This document shows positions 27,466 through 35,390 of a stretch of DNA of 64,000 bases, one piece after another. Source of the stretch: Bacteroidota bacterium. GTDB taxonomy: Bacteria; Bacteroidota; Bacteroidia; Chitinophagales; Chitinophagaceae. The notes beneath the pieces are model-generated. The model saw only the letters and a list, made by a program, of their open reading frames with translations. It searched no databases and was not told where the DNA came from. Within the stretch, counting starts at the first letter, position 1. Each line of letters starts with the position of its first letter. Where the stretch lies: assembly GCA_030706735.1 (NCBI GenBank), contig JAUZNZ010000003.1, positions 1 to 64,000 on the forward strand. The letters are read 5' to 3'. The translations under genes were made by a program, and so were the position numbers.

Positions 27466-28011
27466 TCAGGCCCCGAGGTCTTTATTCGTATGCTGCCGGC
27501 GACGCCTCTGCAACACCGTATCCAAAAAGATCAGTCCGACGATCACATTGACCATGAGGAATAGTAGCAGATAGGAATTATTGAAGACCTTTCCCCAATC
27601 AAATTTGTCCAGGTGCTCCTGCAATCCCTGGGTATATTGCGCAATAAGCGGCGACGACGTCCCGGTCCCACCCCAATGGAACTGTCCAAAACACCAGATC
27701 AACAATCCGCCGATCAGGACCAGGAAGAAAGCGGCAATCCCCCGCACCACATTTTTATTGATATAACTTTTTGTGGCGGGCGCCACCTGGTATCGGGCGA
27801 TCTCGTCCATGACATTCCGGGTAAAACGCAGGGAAGGTTCTTCCAGCTCCGATCCCGATAGGGTCTCGTGGACTTCCAGCAGCTCCTTATACCTCTGCTG
27901 CCAATCTCTATGGCCCGCGATCAGACCTTCGATCGCCGATCTCTCTTCGGGCAGGCAGGCCCCGTCGATCAGGTTCCAAAGACGTTCGTCCATTTGTTGC
28001 TGATTGTTCAT
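27466..28011 (-). CDS. Probable anti-sigma factor, two transmembrane segments
   Basis: The 181-residue product follows an ECF sigma gene by 14 bp. Residues 1-85 are a helical cytoplasmic part (ERLWNLIDGACLPEERSAIEGLIAGH) resembling the N terminus of membrane anti-sigma factors but without the zinc HxxxCxxC motif. Two membrane helices follow (about 90-110 and 145-165) with a short external loop between. Position and topology make it the likely inhibitor of the upstream sigma factor. Confidence 0.7.
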   Translation of the reverse strand: MNNQQQMDERLWNLIDGACLPEERSAIEGLIAGHRDWQQRYKELLEVHETLSGSELEEPSLRFTRNVMDEIARYQVAPATKSYINKNVVRGIAAFFLVLIGGLLIWCFGQFHWGGTGTSSPLIAQYTQGLQEHLDKFDWGKVFNNSYLLLFLMVNVIVGLIFLDTVLQRRRRQHTNKDLGA

Positions 28012-28025
28012 ATTACTGTATTGCG

Positions 28026-28619
28026 TTATTCTCCTTGCATTTCACGTACTTCCCGGCTGAAATGTTTTTCCATTTTTTCTCTCAGGCGCTGCCTGGCACG
28101 ATGCAGTTTGACCTTGACCGTGTTCGGATCCAGGCCCATGATCCTTCCAATCTCCTCGAGGCTCTGCTCGGCCTGGTAAAAGAGGGTGATGACCTGTTGA
28201 TCATCTTTCCCAAGGAGCCGGATCGCATCATTCAACATCCCATGCCTGGACTTCTGTTCGACCCTGTTGGCCCTCAGCGCCGATTCCTGGTCCTGCCATT
28301 CGCCGGCCGACCGGTCATTCTCCAGGGATATCGTTTCCAGCTTTCGCTTTCTCAAAAAAGTAATGCAGCTGGTGCGCACGATCGTATATAGCCAGGTGCT
28401 GAATTTGGATTCGCCGCGAAAGTCAGCCAGTGAGCGATAGGCCTTTACGAATATGTCCTGGGCCACCTCTTCGGCATCCTCGCGGTTGTCGGTAAATCGC
28501 AGCACGAGGGTAAATACATAGTTCCGGTAGCGGTCCACGAGGTGGGCAAACTGGCTTTGCTCTCCTAGCAGGACCTTTCTAATGATCTCTGAATCAGTGA
28601 GTCCGGTATGTATCACCAT
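28026..28619 (-). CDS. RNA polymerase ECF-type sigma factor
   Basis: A 197-residue ECF sigma with clear region 2 (LVDRYRNYVFTLVLRFTDNR, EDAEEVAQDIFVKAYRSLADF, then FSTWLYTIVRTSCITFLRKRK) and region 4 (LFYQAEQSLEEIGRIMGLDP, TVKVKLHRARQRLREKM). It heads an operon with a membrane anti-sigma candidate. Upstream, a long inverted repeat surrounds a TACCTTTT sequence that may be its own -7 element, suggesting a dedicated regulator. Confidence 0.92.
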   Translation of the reverse strand: MVIHTGLTDSEIIRKVLLGEQSQFAHLVDRYRNYVFTLVLRFTDNREDAEEVAQDIFVKAYRSLADFRGESKFSTWLYTIVRTSCITFLRKRKLETISLENDRSAGEWQDQESALRANRVEQKSRHGMLNDAIRLLGKDDQQVITLFYQAEQSLEEIGRIMGLDPNTVKVKLHRARQRLREKMEKHFSREVREMQGE

Positions 28620-28640
28620 AATAAGACCACCGGCCTTCCG

Positions 28641-28682
28641 GCCAGGTTACAGTAAAAGGTACAATTTTTCATGTAACCTGGC
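28641..28682. promoter_or_regulatory. 11-bp inverted repeat in the divergent sigma/membrane-protein promoter region
   Basis: GCCAGGTTACA at 28641-28651 is exactly complementary to TGTAACCTGGC at 28672-28682, with 20 bases between. On the minus strand the centre holds TACCTTTT (28654-28661), close to the TAnnTTTG element for the sigma gene. The arrangement fits an operator for a dimeric regulator or a looped structure. Confidence 0.55.
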
Positions 28683-28744
28683 ACGACGGGTCGTAGTCAA
28701 AGGTTGCGTGATCCATTTATCAATAAAATTAAAATGCAAATACA

Positions 28745-29146
28745 ATGGGACCCGATCAATTGGTTTTTTTATGGCTGATCATCAGCTGCGTGACGCTTTT
28801 CGTAACGATATTCGGCATTCGCTACTTGCATAATAAGGAGAACATCGCCATGATCGAAAAAGGCATGGACCCCAAACTCAAGGCCCTGAGGCCGCGTCCC
28901 GCGCCTTTTCGCAACCTGAAGTGGGGCCTTCTGTCCGTAGGCGCCGGCCTGGGATTGTTCCTGGCCTACATTCTCGACAACTCCTTGCTATACAGGATCG
29001 GTCATACCATCCATGCCGGGGGCTATGACGATTATAATGGCGCGAACGTGATCATTTATTTCGCGATGATCGCCATCGGAGGCGGAACGGGACTTATCTA
29101 CTCCTACCGGATCGAGAAAAGGGAATTGCTGGACAAGCCCGAGTAG
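28745..29146 (+). CDS. Small two-to-three-helix membrane protein (DUF6249-like)
   Basis: The 133-residue protein has an N-terminal membrane helix (5-27), a conserved-looking cytoplasmic link HNKENIAMIEKGMDPK, a second helix (about 60-80) and a third (about 105-122), ending with a charged tail. The motif IAMIEKGMDP is characteristic of small DUF6249-type proteins that often sit beside ECF sigma genes in this phylum. Here it is divergent from the sigma gene and shares the palindromic promoter region. The function is unknown. Confidence 0.65.
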   Translation: MGPDQLVFLWLIISCVTLFVTIFGIRYLHNKENIAMIEKGMDPKLKALRPRPAPFRNLKWGLLSVGAGLGLFLAYILDNSLLYRIGHTIHAGGYDDYNGANVIIYFAMIAIGGGTGLIYSYRIEKRELLDKPE

Positions 29147-29153
29147 CGGCAAG

Positions 29154-30746
29154 CTATCTTCCCGCGTCCACAACGCTCTTAGCCCTGGCGACTACCGGAT
29201 CATACGCATTGACGACTTCGAAGTATCCTTCCGTCCGCCAGATCTGCCGGGCCATCAGGGCCCTGACGCGATGCTCCATCAATTCCTTATCCCTGGAAGG
29301 AATGTTCCGGATATTGATCGAATCACGGGCGGCATAAGCGGCCAGACTATTCCATAATTTTTCGTCGTCATGGAAGTCACTCACAAATTGGGACGCGTTC
29401 GCAAAACCGGCGAATGCGTCCTCATGCTGGATATAGTAGGTATAAATGAATCTGGACAAGGTGCCGTCGACATACAGCGCGGTGATGTTCTTTTCCAACG
29501 TGCTGGTGTCGAAGCCGACGAAGAGGTCCGGCGTGATCCCGCCCCCGCCGTACACGATGCGGTGCTGGCCTCCCAGCGTCCGGTACACCGGGCCGGCATG
29601 GATCGCCGTATCTCCATGTAGTACTTCCCCGTTATGGAATCGTTTCATCACCTCCTCATTGTAGTCGTCATGGCCTTTATTATACGGTTTTTGAATGCTT
29701 CGTCCCGTGGGCGTATAATAGCGCGCGACGGTAAGTCGTAAGGAGGCGCCGTTGCTGAGTTGGTAAGGTTCCTGAACGAGGCCTTTGCCGAAGGTCCTTC
29801 TGCCGATGATGGTTGCCCGGTCCCAGTCCTGCAAGGCGCCGGTCAGGATCTCGCTGGCAGACGCGGTTCCTTCGTCGGTGAGTACCGCCAGGTTCCCTTT
29901 CTCGAAAAGCCCTTCGCGTCGGCAATGATATTCGACCCGGGGTGATTTGGCTCCTACCGTATAGGCGATCAATTTATCTCCGTCCAATAGCTCGTCCGCA
30001 ATTTCAGTCGCTTCCTGCACGATGCCGCCACCATTTCCACGCAGGTCGATGATCAGGCTCTTGAGTCCCGCGGCCTGCAATTTCTGGAGGGCATGGACGA
30101 ATTCGGCATGGGTCGTTTCCGAGAATTTATTGATCCGGATATATCCGGCGTCCTTACTCAGCATATAGGCCACGTCGACTGCAGGCAACGGGATCGTTCC
30201 CCTGGCGACAGGTACTGTCATGATGGTCCCTTTCCGCAATAAGGTGATATCTATCTTACTGGCTCCCGGCCCCCGCAAAAATTTGCGGATCCGGTCGGAA
30301 TTGATCCCATTGCCGGCCACAACGGAGTCATCGACCTTGAGGAATTTATCCCCGACCCGTAGCCCTGCCTTATCGCTCGGCCCATCCGCCAGCACGCTGA
30401 TCACATTTACCGTATCGTCGAAGATCTGGAATTCGATCCCGATGCCCTCGAAGTTGCCTTGCAGGTCCTCATTCATTTCCGGAAGATCGACGGCGGGGAT
30501 ATATACGGAATGGGGATCCAGGTGTCCGAGCATGCCGTCGATCGCATCGTCGCCCAGGGAGTCCATGGCCACCGAATCCACATATCGCGAACGGATCAGG
30601 TCCATGACCTCTTCCACCGGCGCCGCCTTGCGGGCCTTAAAAAACCCCGTCGCGCCGACGTTCCCGCGCAGTCTGAACCCGATAAGCATACCCAGGATCA
30701 TAATGACTGCAAAAAGGAACGGGAGCCAAACCTGGAGTTTTTTCAT
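29154..30746 (-). CDS. S41 family C-terminal processing peptidase
   Basis: The 530-residue protein has an N-terminal membrane anchor (7-25), a PDZ domain (about 95-180, with GIGIEF and GDKFLKVDD) and an S41 protease core. The catalytic dyad is S296 in GTASASEIL and K321 in RTFGKG, with the usual 25-residue spacing. Such tail-specific proteases act in the periplasm on envelope or secreted proteins. The gene converges with the DUF6249-like gene and is divergent from the amino-sugar kinase. Confidence 0.92.
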   Translation of the reverse strand: MKKLQVWLPFLFAVIMILGMLIGFRLRGNVGATGFFKARKAAPVEEVMDLIRSRYVDSVAMDSLGDDAIDGMLGHLDPHSVYIPAVDLPEMNEDLQGNFEGIGIEFQIFDDTVNVISVLADGPSDKAGLRVGDKFLKVDDSVVAGNGINSDRIRKFLRGPGASKIDITLLRKGTIMTVPVARGTIPLPAVDVAYMLSKDAGYIRINKFSETTHAEFVHALQKLQAAGLKSLIIDLRGNGGGIVQEATEIADELLDGDKLIAYTVGAKSPRVEYHCRREGLFEKGNLAVLTDEGTASASEILTGALQDWDRATIIGRRTFGKGLVQEPYQLSNGASLRLTVARYYTPTGRSIQKPYNKGHDDYNEEVMKRFHNGEVLHGDTAIHAGPVYRTLGGQHRIVYGGGGITPDLFVGFDTSTLEKNITALYVDGTLSRFIYTYYIQHEDAFAGFANASQFVSDFHDDEKLWNSLAAYAARDSINIRNIPSRDKELMEHRVRALMARQIWRTEGYFEVVNAYDPVVARAKSVVDAGR

Positions 30747-30869
30747 TCGTAGCGGTTAAGAAGGCTGCAATTTAAGCCACAAGCTCCATCCTTCAAGGCC
30801 CCGGCGATCCTTTTTTATGAGGTTATTAACTAATATTTCACCCGCCCCAGTTCGCTTGTCGCTTGTTGC

Positions 30870-30877
30870 TAAATTTG
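30870..30877 (+). promoter_or_regulatory. -7 promoter element of the kinase-murQ operon
   Basis: TAAATTTG, 31 bp before the kinase ATG at 30909. An in-frame TTG at 30882 is too close to the element to be the start. Confidence 0.45.
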
Positions 30878-30908
30878 TAGCTTGCAGCCTGAAGATCAAA
30901 CGGCTTAC

Positions 30909-31745
30909 ATGAATATTTTAATTGCCGACAGCGGCGCTACCAAATGCGAATGGTGCCTGCTCCGGGAGGGTAGGAAGAAGACGATTTATACCCAGGGTAT
31001 CAGCCCCTATTTCCTGGATGCCGGGGAGATCGGCGAGGTCCTGGCCAGCGAACTCATGCCCGCCTTGAAAAAGGCCAGGATCGACCAGGTTCATTATTAT
31101 GGGACGGGATGCAAAGAGCCGAAGAACCGGCGGATCGTCGAATCAGCCCTCCGCAGCCGTTTCCCGGACGCCGCGATCGCCGTAACCCATGATCTGATGG
31201 GCGCCGCGCTGGCCCTTTGCGGAAATTCCGGGGGCGTATGCTGTATTCTGGGCACCGGGAGTAATTCCTGCTTTTTCGACGGGCGGAGGATCGGCAGGAA
31301 CAGTCCGGGCCTGGGTTACATCCTCGGAGACGAAGGCAGCGGAGCTTACCTCGGCAAAAAAGTCATCCAATATTACTTATACAATACTTTTGACGAGGAA
31401 TTACGCTATAAATTCGACGCGAAATATGCCACGACGGGAAAGGAGATCCTGGACAATGTGTACAAGAGGCCGCTGGCCAACCGCTATCTCGCGTCCTTTA
31501 CCTTGTTCCTGGCTGAGAACCGCGGACATTATATGATCGAGAACATTATCGAGGACGGCCTCAACGATTTTTTCTTCAGTCATTTATGCAAGTACCGGGA
31601 AAGCTGGAAATTCCCGCTGCATTTTGTAGGCAGCGTGGCTCACGGTTTCCGGGACGTAGTCAAAGAATTATGCGGCGTGTATGAATTCGAACTGGGGAAG
31701 ATATTGAAGAAACCAATGGACGGACTTATCACTTATCATAGCTAA
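30909..31745 (+). CDS. BadF/BcrAD-type amino-sugar (GlcNAc/MurNAc) kinase
   Basis: From the ATG at 30909 the product is 278 residues and starts MNILIADSGATKCEW, the phosphate-1 motif (D7, S8, G9, T11, K12) of the ASKHA kinase fold. Other nucleotide-site motifs are LGTGSNSC and GYILGDEGSGAYLG. BadF-type kinases phosphorylate GlcNAc or MurNAc; the characterised MurK enzymes of Clostridium acetobutylicum and Tannerella forsythia are of this type. The gene is 13 bp upstream of murQ, which consumes MurNAc-6-phosphate, so a MurK role in peptidoglycan recycling is the best inference. Confidence 0.8.
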   Translation: MNILIADSGATKCEWCLLREGRKKTIYTQGISPYFLDAGEIGEVLASELMPALKKARIDQVHYYGTGCKEPKNRRIVESALRSRFPDAAIAVTHDLMGAALALCGNSGGVCCILGTGSNSCFFDGRRIGRNSPGLGYILGDEGSGAYLGKKVIQYYLYNTFDEELRYKFDAKYATTGKEILDNVYKRPLANRYLASFTLFLAENRGHYMIENIIEDGLNDFFFSHLCKYRESWKFPLHFVGSVAHGFRDVVKELCGVYEFELGKILKKPMDGLITYHS

Positions 31746-31758
31746 ATACATACGAGGT

Positions 31759-32574
31759 ATGTCATTTGAGAAGATCACCGAGGAACCAAGCCGATATCAT
31801 TATTTGGAGAAGATGAGCATTCATGAGATCCTTACCTGCATCAACCGGGAGGACCGTACCGTGCCTGAGGCCGTGGCCAAGGCGATCCCGCAGATCGAAA
31901 GGCTGGCCGCCGTCATTACGGACAAGATGCTGGCCGGAGGCCGCCTGTTCTATATCGGCGCCGGAACCAGCGGAAGATTGGGGATCCTGGATGCCAGCGA
32001 GATACCGCCCACCTATGGTATGCCTTTTGATCTGATCATCGGCCTTATCGCCGGCGGCGAGGATGCCATCCGCAAACCGATCGAAAATGCCGAGGACAAT
32101 GCCGGACAAGGCTGGCTCGACCTGCAGCAATACAAGATCAATGACAAGGACGTGGTGGTTGGCATCGCGGCAAGCGGAACGACGCCTTACGTGATCGGCG
32201 CAATGGAGGAGAGCAGAAGGCTCGGTATCGTTACGGGTTGCATCGTCTGCAACCCCGGTTCACCCGTGGCGGAACATGCCGATCATCCCATCGAGGTGAT
32301 CGTTGGTCCCGAATTCGTTACAGGCAGCACCCGCATGAAGAGCGGAACAGCGCAGAAACTGGTGCTCAATATGATCTCCACGGCGGTGATGATCCAGATC
32401 GGTAGGGTGGAAGACAATAAAATGGTCAACATGCAACTAACGAATAATAAGCTGGTCGACCGGGGCACCAAAATGGTCATGGAACGGGCCGGACTGACCG
32501 ATTATGAAAAAGCCAGGGAGTTGCTGCTGCGTTCCGGCAGCGTGAAAAAAGCGGTGGATTCATGCATGAAATAG
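31759..32574 (+). CDS. murQ: N-acetylmuramic acid 6-phosphate etherase
   Basis: A 271-residue SIS-domain enzyme that removes the lactyl ether from MurNAc-6P, giving GlcNAc-6P for reuse. The family start ITEEPSRYHYLEKMS, the sugar-phosphate loop YIGAGTSGRLGILDASE with the catalytic glutamate, and VGPEFVTGSTRMKSGTAQK are all present. It is slightly shorter than the usual roughly 300 residues at the C terminus. It is downstream of a probable MurNAc kinase and overlaps the next gene by 13 bp. Confidence 0.93.
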   Translation: MSFEKITEEPSRYHYLEKMSIHEILTCINREDRTVPEAVAKAIPQIERLAAVITDKMLAGGRLFYIGAGTSGRLGILDASEIPPTYGMPFDLIIGLIAGGEDAIRKPIENAEDNAGQGWLDLQQYKINDKDVVVGIAASGTTPYVIGAMEESRRLGIVTGCIVCNPGSPVAEHADHPIEVIVGPEFVTGSTRMKSGTAQKLVLNMISTAVMIQIGRVEDNKMVNMQLTNNKLVDRGTKMVMERAGLTDYEKARELLLRSGSVKKAVDSCMK

Positions 32575-33125
32575 AGCCCTTTTACAACTGGCGCCACATC
32601 TATGTGAGTGAAGAGGACGAGCGATCGCCCTTTTATGGCCGGGCCTATTCCGAATTCGTCTTTTCTCAAACCATCTACAATTATTACATCCATCCGCAAT
32701 GGGACGAGTTCGGATCCCGTACCCTGTATATGAAGGTGCTGCTGGCGGATTACGACGAACATTATGTGGTAATTGAGCTGTTCGGCGAATGGAATGATGC
32801 CATCGAGAACGATATTATGAATATGAAACGCGAGGTGATCGATAAGTTCTTTCAATTCGGCATCATCAAATTCATCCTCATTGCAGAGAACGTGCTGAAC
32901 TTCCACAGCGGGGATAAAGATTACTATGAAGAATGGTTCGAAGAAGTGACGGACGAAGGCGGATGGATCGCGTGTATCAATATGCCCGAGCAAACCCAAT
33001 ACGACTTCCGCAAGGCGAAACTGAACCGGTTCATCGAGCTTATCGAATTGGAGAACTGGCGCGTCTACAAACCCTTCCATCTTTTCAAGCTGATAGACGG
33101 GCAGATCATGCAACGGCTGTCCTGA
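32562..33125 (+). CDS. Conserved-looking hypothetical protein, murQ operon
   Basis: The 187-residue protein is soluble, rich in aromatic and acidic residues (EPFYNWRHIYVSEEDERSPF, FVFSQTIYNYYIHPQWDEFG) and ends KPFHLFKLIDGQIMQR. There is no signal peptide or membrane segment and I do not recognise the fold. It starts inside the last codons of murQ (13-bp overlap), so it is translationally coupled to the recycling pair, but the link may be only positional. It is the last gene before the aromatic operon leader. Confidence 0.75.
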   Translation: MHEIEPFYNWRHIYVSEEDERSPFYGRAYSEFVFSQTIYNYYIHPQWDEFGSRTLYMKVLLADYDEHYVVIELFGEWNDAIENDIMNMKREVIDKFFQFGIIKFILIAENVLNFHSGDKDYYEEWFEEVTDEGGWIACINMPEQTQYDFRKAKLNRFIELIELENWRVYKPFHLFKLIDGQIMQRLS

Positions 33126-33157
33126 AAAATTTATTTTATTTTTCCGGATAAGTCTGT

Positions 33158-33165
33158 AAATTTGG
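33158..33165 (+). promoter_or_regulatory. -7 promoter element of the aromatic operon leader
   Basis: TAAATTTG fits TAnnTTTG and ends exactly 10 bases before the leader-peptide ATG, predicting a 5' leader of only a few bases. TTT is found at the -33 position with 19-bp spacing. Confidence 0.6.
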
Positions 33166-33175
33166 TGCGTTATTA

Positions 33176-33265
33176 TGAACAACACGAGGGCATACCGGTT
33201 TTTTAGCTTTTATTATTTCTACTTTACCAGCAGACCGGGAATGCTTTTGTTAAGAAGTAACTGAA
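33176..33265 (+). CDS. Phe/Tyr-rich leader peptide of the aromatic operon attenuator
   Basis: A 29-codon open frame, too short for routine gene calling, contains RFFSFYYFYF: eight aromatic residues in nine consecutive codons (33200-33226), plus one earlier Tyr at 33194. It lies between a promoter element and a terminator hairpin that precedes pheA. Such codon runs make ribosomes stall when charged Phe- or Tyr-tRNA is scarce. The peptide itself probably has no other job. The codon run, position and RNA structures together make the call strong, though expression is not shown. Confidence 0.85.
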
Positions 33266-33320
33266 TAACCAGAAAATTAACATAAAGAGTCCCGGTCAAA
33301 AGCCGGGACTTTTGCTTTTA
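33195..33320 (+). promoter_or_regulatory. Transcription attenuator controlling the Phe/Tyr operon
   Basis: Four segments can pair in alternative ways. Segment 1 is CCGGT at 33196-33200, inside the leader gene. Segment 2 is GACCGGGA at 33234-33241. Segment 3 is TCCCGGTC at 33291-33298. Segment 4 is CCGGGACT at 33304-33311. 1:2 is a protector, 2:3 is an 8-bp antiterminator, and 3:4 is the terminator. A ribosome stalled on the early aromatic codons covers segment 1 and frees segment 2, which captures segment 3; a ribosome running to the stop at 33263 allows the terminator. The operon downstream makes Phe and Tyr. Confidence 0.8.
33289..33320 (+). terminator. Attenuator terminator upstream of pheA
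   Basis: An 8-bp GC-rich stem (AGTCCCGG with CCGGGACT), extendable by A-U and G-U pairs at its base, is followed by TTTTGCTTTT. It lies 67 bp before the pheA start and is mutually exclusive with the antiterminator. Confidence 0.8.
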
Positions 33321-33387
33321 GCCCCCTTCACGGTCGCCGGTGCGGCGCGGTCGCAGGCGAGGAGGCAGTCGCACGAAAAAAGGAATT

Positions 33388-34218
33388 ATGGCAAGGATAA
33401 GCATACAAGGATACGAAGGCAGCTTCCACCAGGTGGCTGCACAGGAATTCTTCGGCAAGGACGTCGAAGTGATCACCTGTTCGACGTTTCGGGAAGTGGT
33501 GCGGGTGGCTTCCAGTAAAAAGGAGAGCGACGGCGGCATCATGGCGATTGAAAACTCCATCGCGGGGAGCATCCTGCCGAATTACAACCTGCTGCAAAAG
33601 AGCGACCTGCGGATCGTGGGCGAGATCTACCTGCAGATCGGCCAGAACCTGCTGGTCAATCCCGGAGTGAAGCTGGAAGATATCCGGGAGGTCCATTCAC
33701 ACCATATGGCACTGCTCCAGTGCATCGACTTCCTCGAAAAACATCCGCATTGGAAGTTGGTCGAGACCGAAGACACCGCCCTCAGCGCAAAACATCTGCA
33801 CCAGCACCGAAGCAAGCATGTGGCGGCCATCGCCAGCCGGCTGGCCGCAGAATTATTCGGACTGAACGTGCTCGCCCCGGATATACAGACGATGAAGAAT
33901 AATTATACCCGTTTTTTGGTCTTGCAAAGAGAAGCGACGGCTGTCCCGGATGAAAGCGCGGACAAGGCTTCGGTCAATTTCCATACCGATCATTCCCGGG
34001 GAAGCCTGGCCAGGGTATTGACCAGGATCGCGGAAGGAGGCATCAACCTCAGCAAATTGCAATCCTTCCCCATCCCGGGCAGCGACTGGGAATATTCCTT
34101 CCATGCGGACATGGAATTCGATTCCCTGGAACAGTTCCACCGGGTGATCGGATCGATCGGGCCGATCACGGCGGAGTTGAAGGTATACGGTATCTATAAA
34201 AAAGGCAAAACAGTATGA
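33388..34218 (+). CDS. pheA: Prephenate dehydratase with ACT domain
   Basis: From the ATG at 33388 (preceded by AAAGGA) the product is 276 residues starting MARISIQGYEGSFHQVAA. Residues 1-180 form the catalytic domain, with GIMAIENSIAGSI and the conserved NNYTRFLVL motif containing the catalytic Thr. Residues about 195-275 form an ACT domain (GSLARVLTRIAEGGINLSKL) that binds Phe for feedback inhibition. There is no fused chorismate mutase; that activity is on the DAHP synthase downstream. It converts prephenate to phenylpyruvate. It overlaps the next gene by 4 bp. Confidence 0.94.
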   Translation: MARISIQGYEGSFHQVAAQEFFGKDVEVITCSTFREVVRVASSKKESDGGIMAIENSIAGSILPNYNLLQKSDLRIVGEIYLQIGQNLLVNPGVKLEDIREVHSHHMALLQCIDFLEKHPHWKLVETEDTALSAKHLHQHRSKHVAAIASRLAAELFGLNVLAPDIQTMKNNYTRFLVLQREATAVPDESADKASVNFHTDHSRGSLARVLTRIAEGGINLSKLQSFPIPGSDWEYSFHADMEFDSLEQFHRVIGSIGPITAELKVYGIYKKGKTV

Positions 34219-35390
34219 AGACAGCTACACGTCTTGAAGGCATCGGCGAATATTATTTCTCGCAAAAGCTGCGGGAGATCGACGGCCTGAACAAACAAGG
34301 CAAGAATATCATCAACCTGGGCATCGGCAGCCCGGACCTTCCCCCTCATCCCGAGGTGATCCGGACCCTTCAGGAGGAGAGCGCGAAACCCAACGTGCAC
34401 GCCTATCAGTCCTATAAAGGATCCCCCGTGCTGCGCAAGTCGATCGCCGAATGGTATGCCCGCTGGTACGGGGTCGGACTGGATCCCGAATCGGAGATCC
34501 TGCCCCTGATCGGCTCCAAGGAGGGCATCATGCATATTTGCATGACCTATCTCGATCAGGGAGATAAAGTCCTCGTGCCGAACCCCGGCTATCCCACCTA
34601 CCGCAGCGCGGTGAAGCTGGCCGGCGGGATTTGCGTAGACTATGAACTGAAGGAGGAGAACCGCTGGTATCCGGACATGCAGGAACTGGAGCGCCAGGCG
34701 TCCGCCGGCGGGATCAGGTTGATGTGGGTCAATTACCCGCATATGCCTACGGGACAACTCCCGGATAGGGCCCTTTTCGAACAGTTGGTGGCATTCGGCA
34801 AACGTCATCAGATCCTGATCTGCCATGACAACCCGTACAGCTTTATATTGAACGAAGAGCCGATGAGTCTCCTTTCGGTACCCGGCAGCAGGGAGGTCGT
34901 GGTGGAATTGAATTCATTGAGCAAATCGCAAAATATGGCGGGATGGCGGGTAGGCGTCCTGACGGGAGCGAAGGATCGGATCGACGAGGTACTGCGGTTC
35001 AAAAGCAATATGGACAGCGGCATGTTCCTGCCCATTCAACTGGCCGCGGCGAAGGCCCTTTCCCTTGACAAGGACTGGTATGACGGTGTGAATGCGGTCT
35101 ATCGCCGGCGCCGCACAAAGGTCTTCGAGTTGTTGCAGTTATTGGGTTGTCCTTTCAACGAGGGTCAGGCCGGCATGTTCGTCTGGGCAAAAGTGCCTCC
35201 CGGTTCGGGCAACGGTTTTGACCTGAGCGACAGGGTACTCTACGAGGCGGATGTTTTTATTACCCCCGGCGGCATCTTCGGATCGGCCGGTGACGGATAT
35301 ATCCGGGTGAGCCTCTGCAGCCCGGAGGAAAAATTGCAGGAGGGCATCGACCGCATACGACAAAAAATAAAAACCCGTATTCATGTTTGA
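34215..35390 (+). CDS. Class I/II PLP aminotransferase, probably aromatic amino-acid aminotransferase
   Basis: A 391-residue fold-type I aminotransferase. It shows the N-terminal LGIGSPDLPPHP, YQSYKGSPVLRKSIAEWY, PNPGYPTY, NYPHMPTGQ (173-181), the HDNPYS aspartate/tyrosine pair, the PLP lysine K237 in SLSKSQNMAGWRVG, and a C-terminal arginine in YIRVSLC. The family also includes LL-diaminopimelate aminotransferases, which it resembles. Its place between pheA and tyrA, with overlaps at both ends, says it transaminates phenylpyruvate and hydroxyphenylpyruvate. Confidence 0.87.
   Translation: MKTATRLEGIGEYYFSQKLREIDGLNKQGKNIINLGIGSPDLPPHPEVIRTLQEESAKPNVHAYQSYKGSPVLRKSIAEWYARWYGVGLDPESEILPLIGSKEGIMHICMTYLDQGDKVLVPNPGYPTYRSAVKLAGGICVDYELKEENRWYPDMQELERQASAGGIRLMWVNYPHMPTGQLPDRALFEQLVAFGKRHQILICHDNPYSFILNEEPMSLLSVPGSREVVVELNSLSKSQNMAGWRVGVLTGAKDRIDEVLRFKSNMDSGMFLPIQLAAAKALSLDKDWYDGVNAVYRRRRTKVFELLQLLGCPFNEGQAGMFVWAKVPPGSGNGFDLSDRVLYEADVFITPGGIFGSAGDGYIRVSLCSPEEKLQEGIDRIRQKIKTRIHV

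Noticed and set aside
33340-33387. An earlier in-frame GTG start for pheA adding an Arg/Gly-rich extension.
   Set aside because: The ATG at 33388 has AAAGGA upstream and begins the conserved domain directly; the extension is not like the family.
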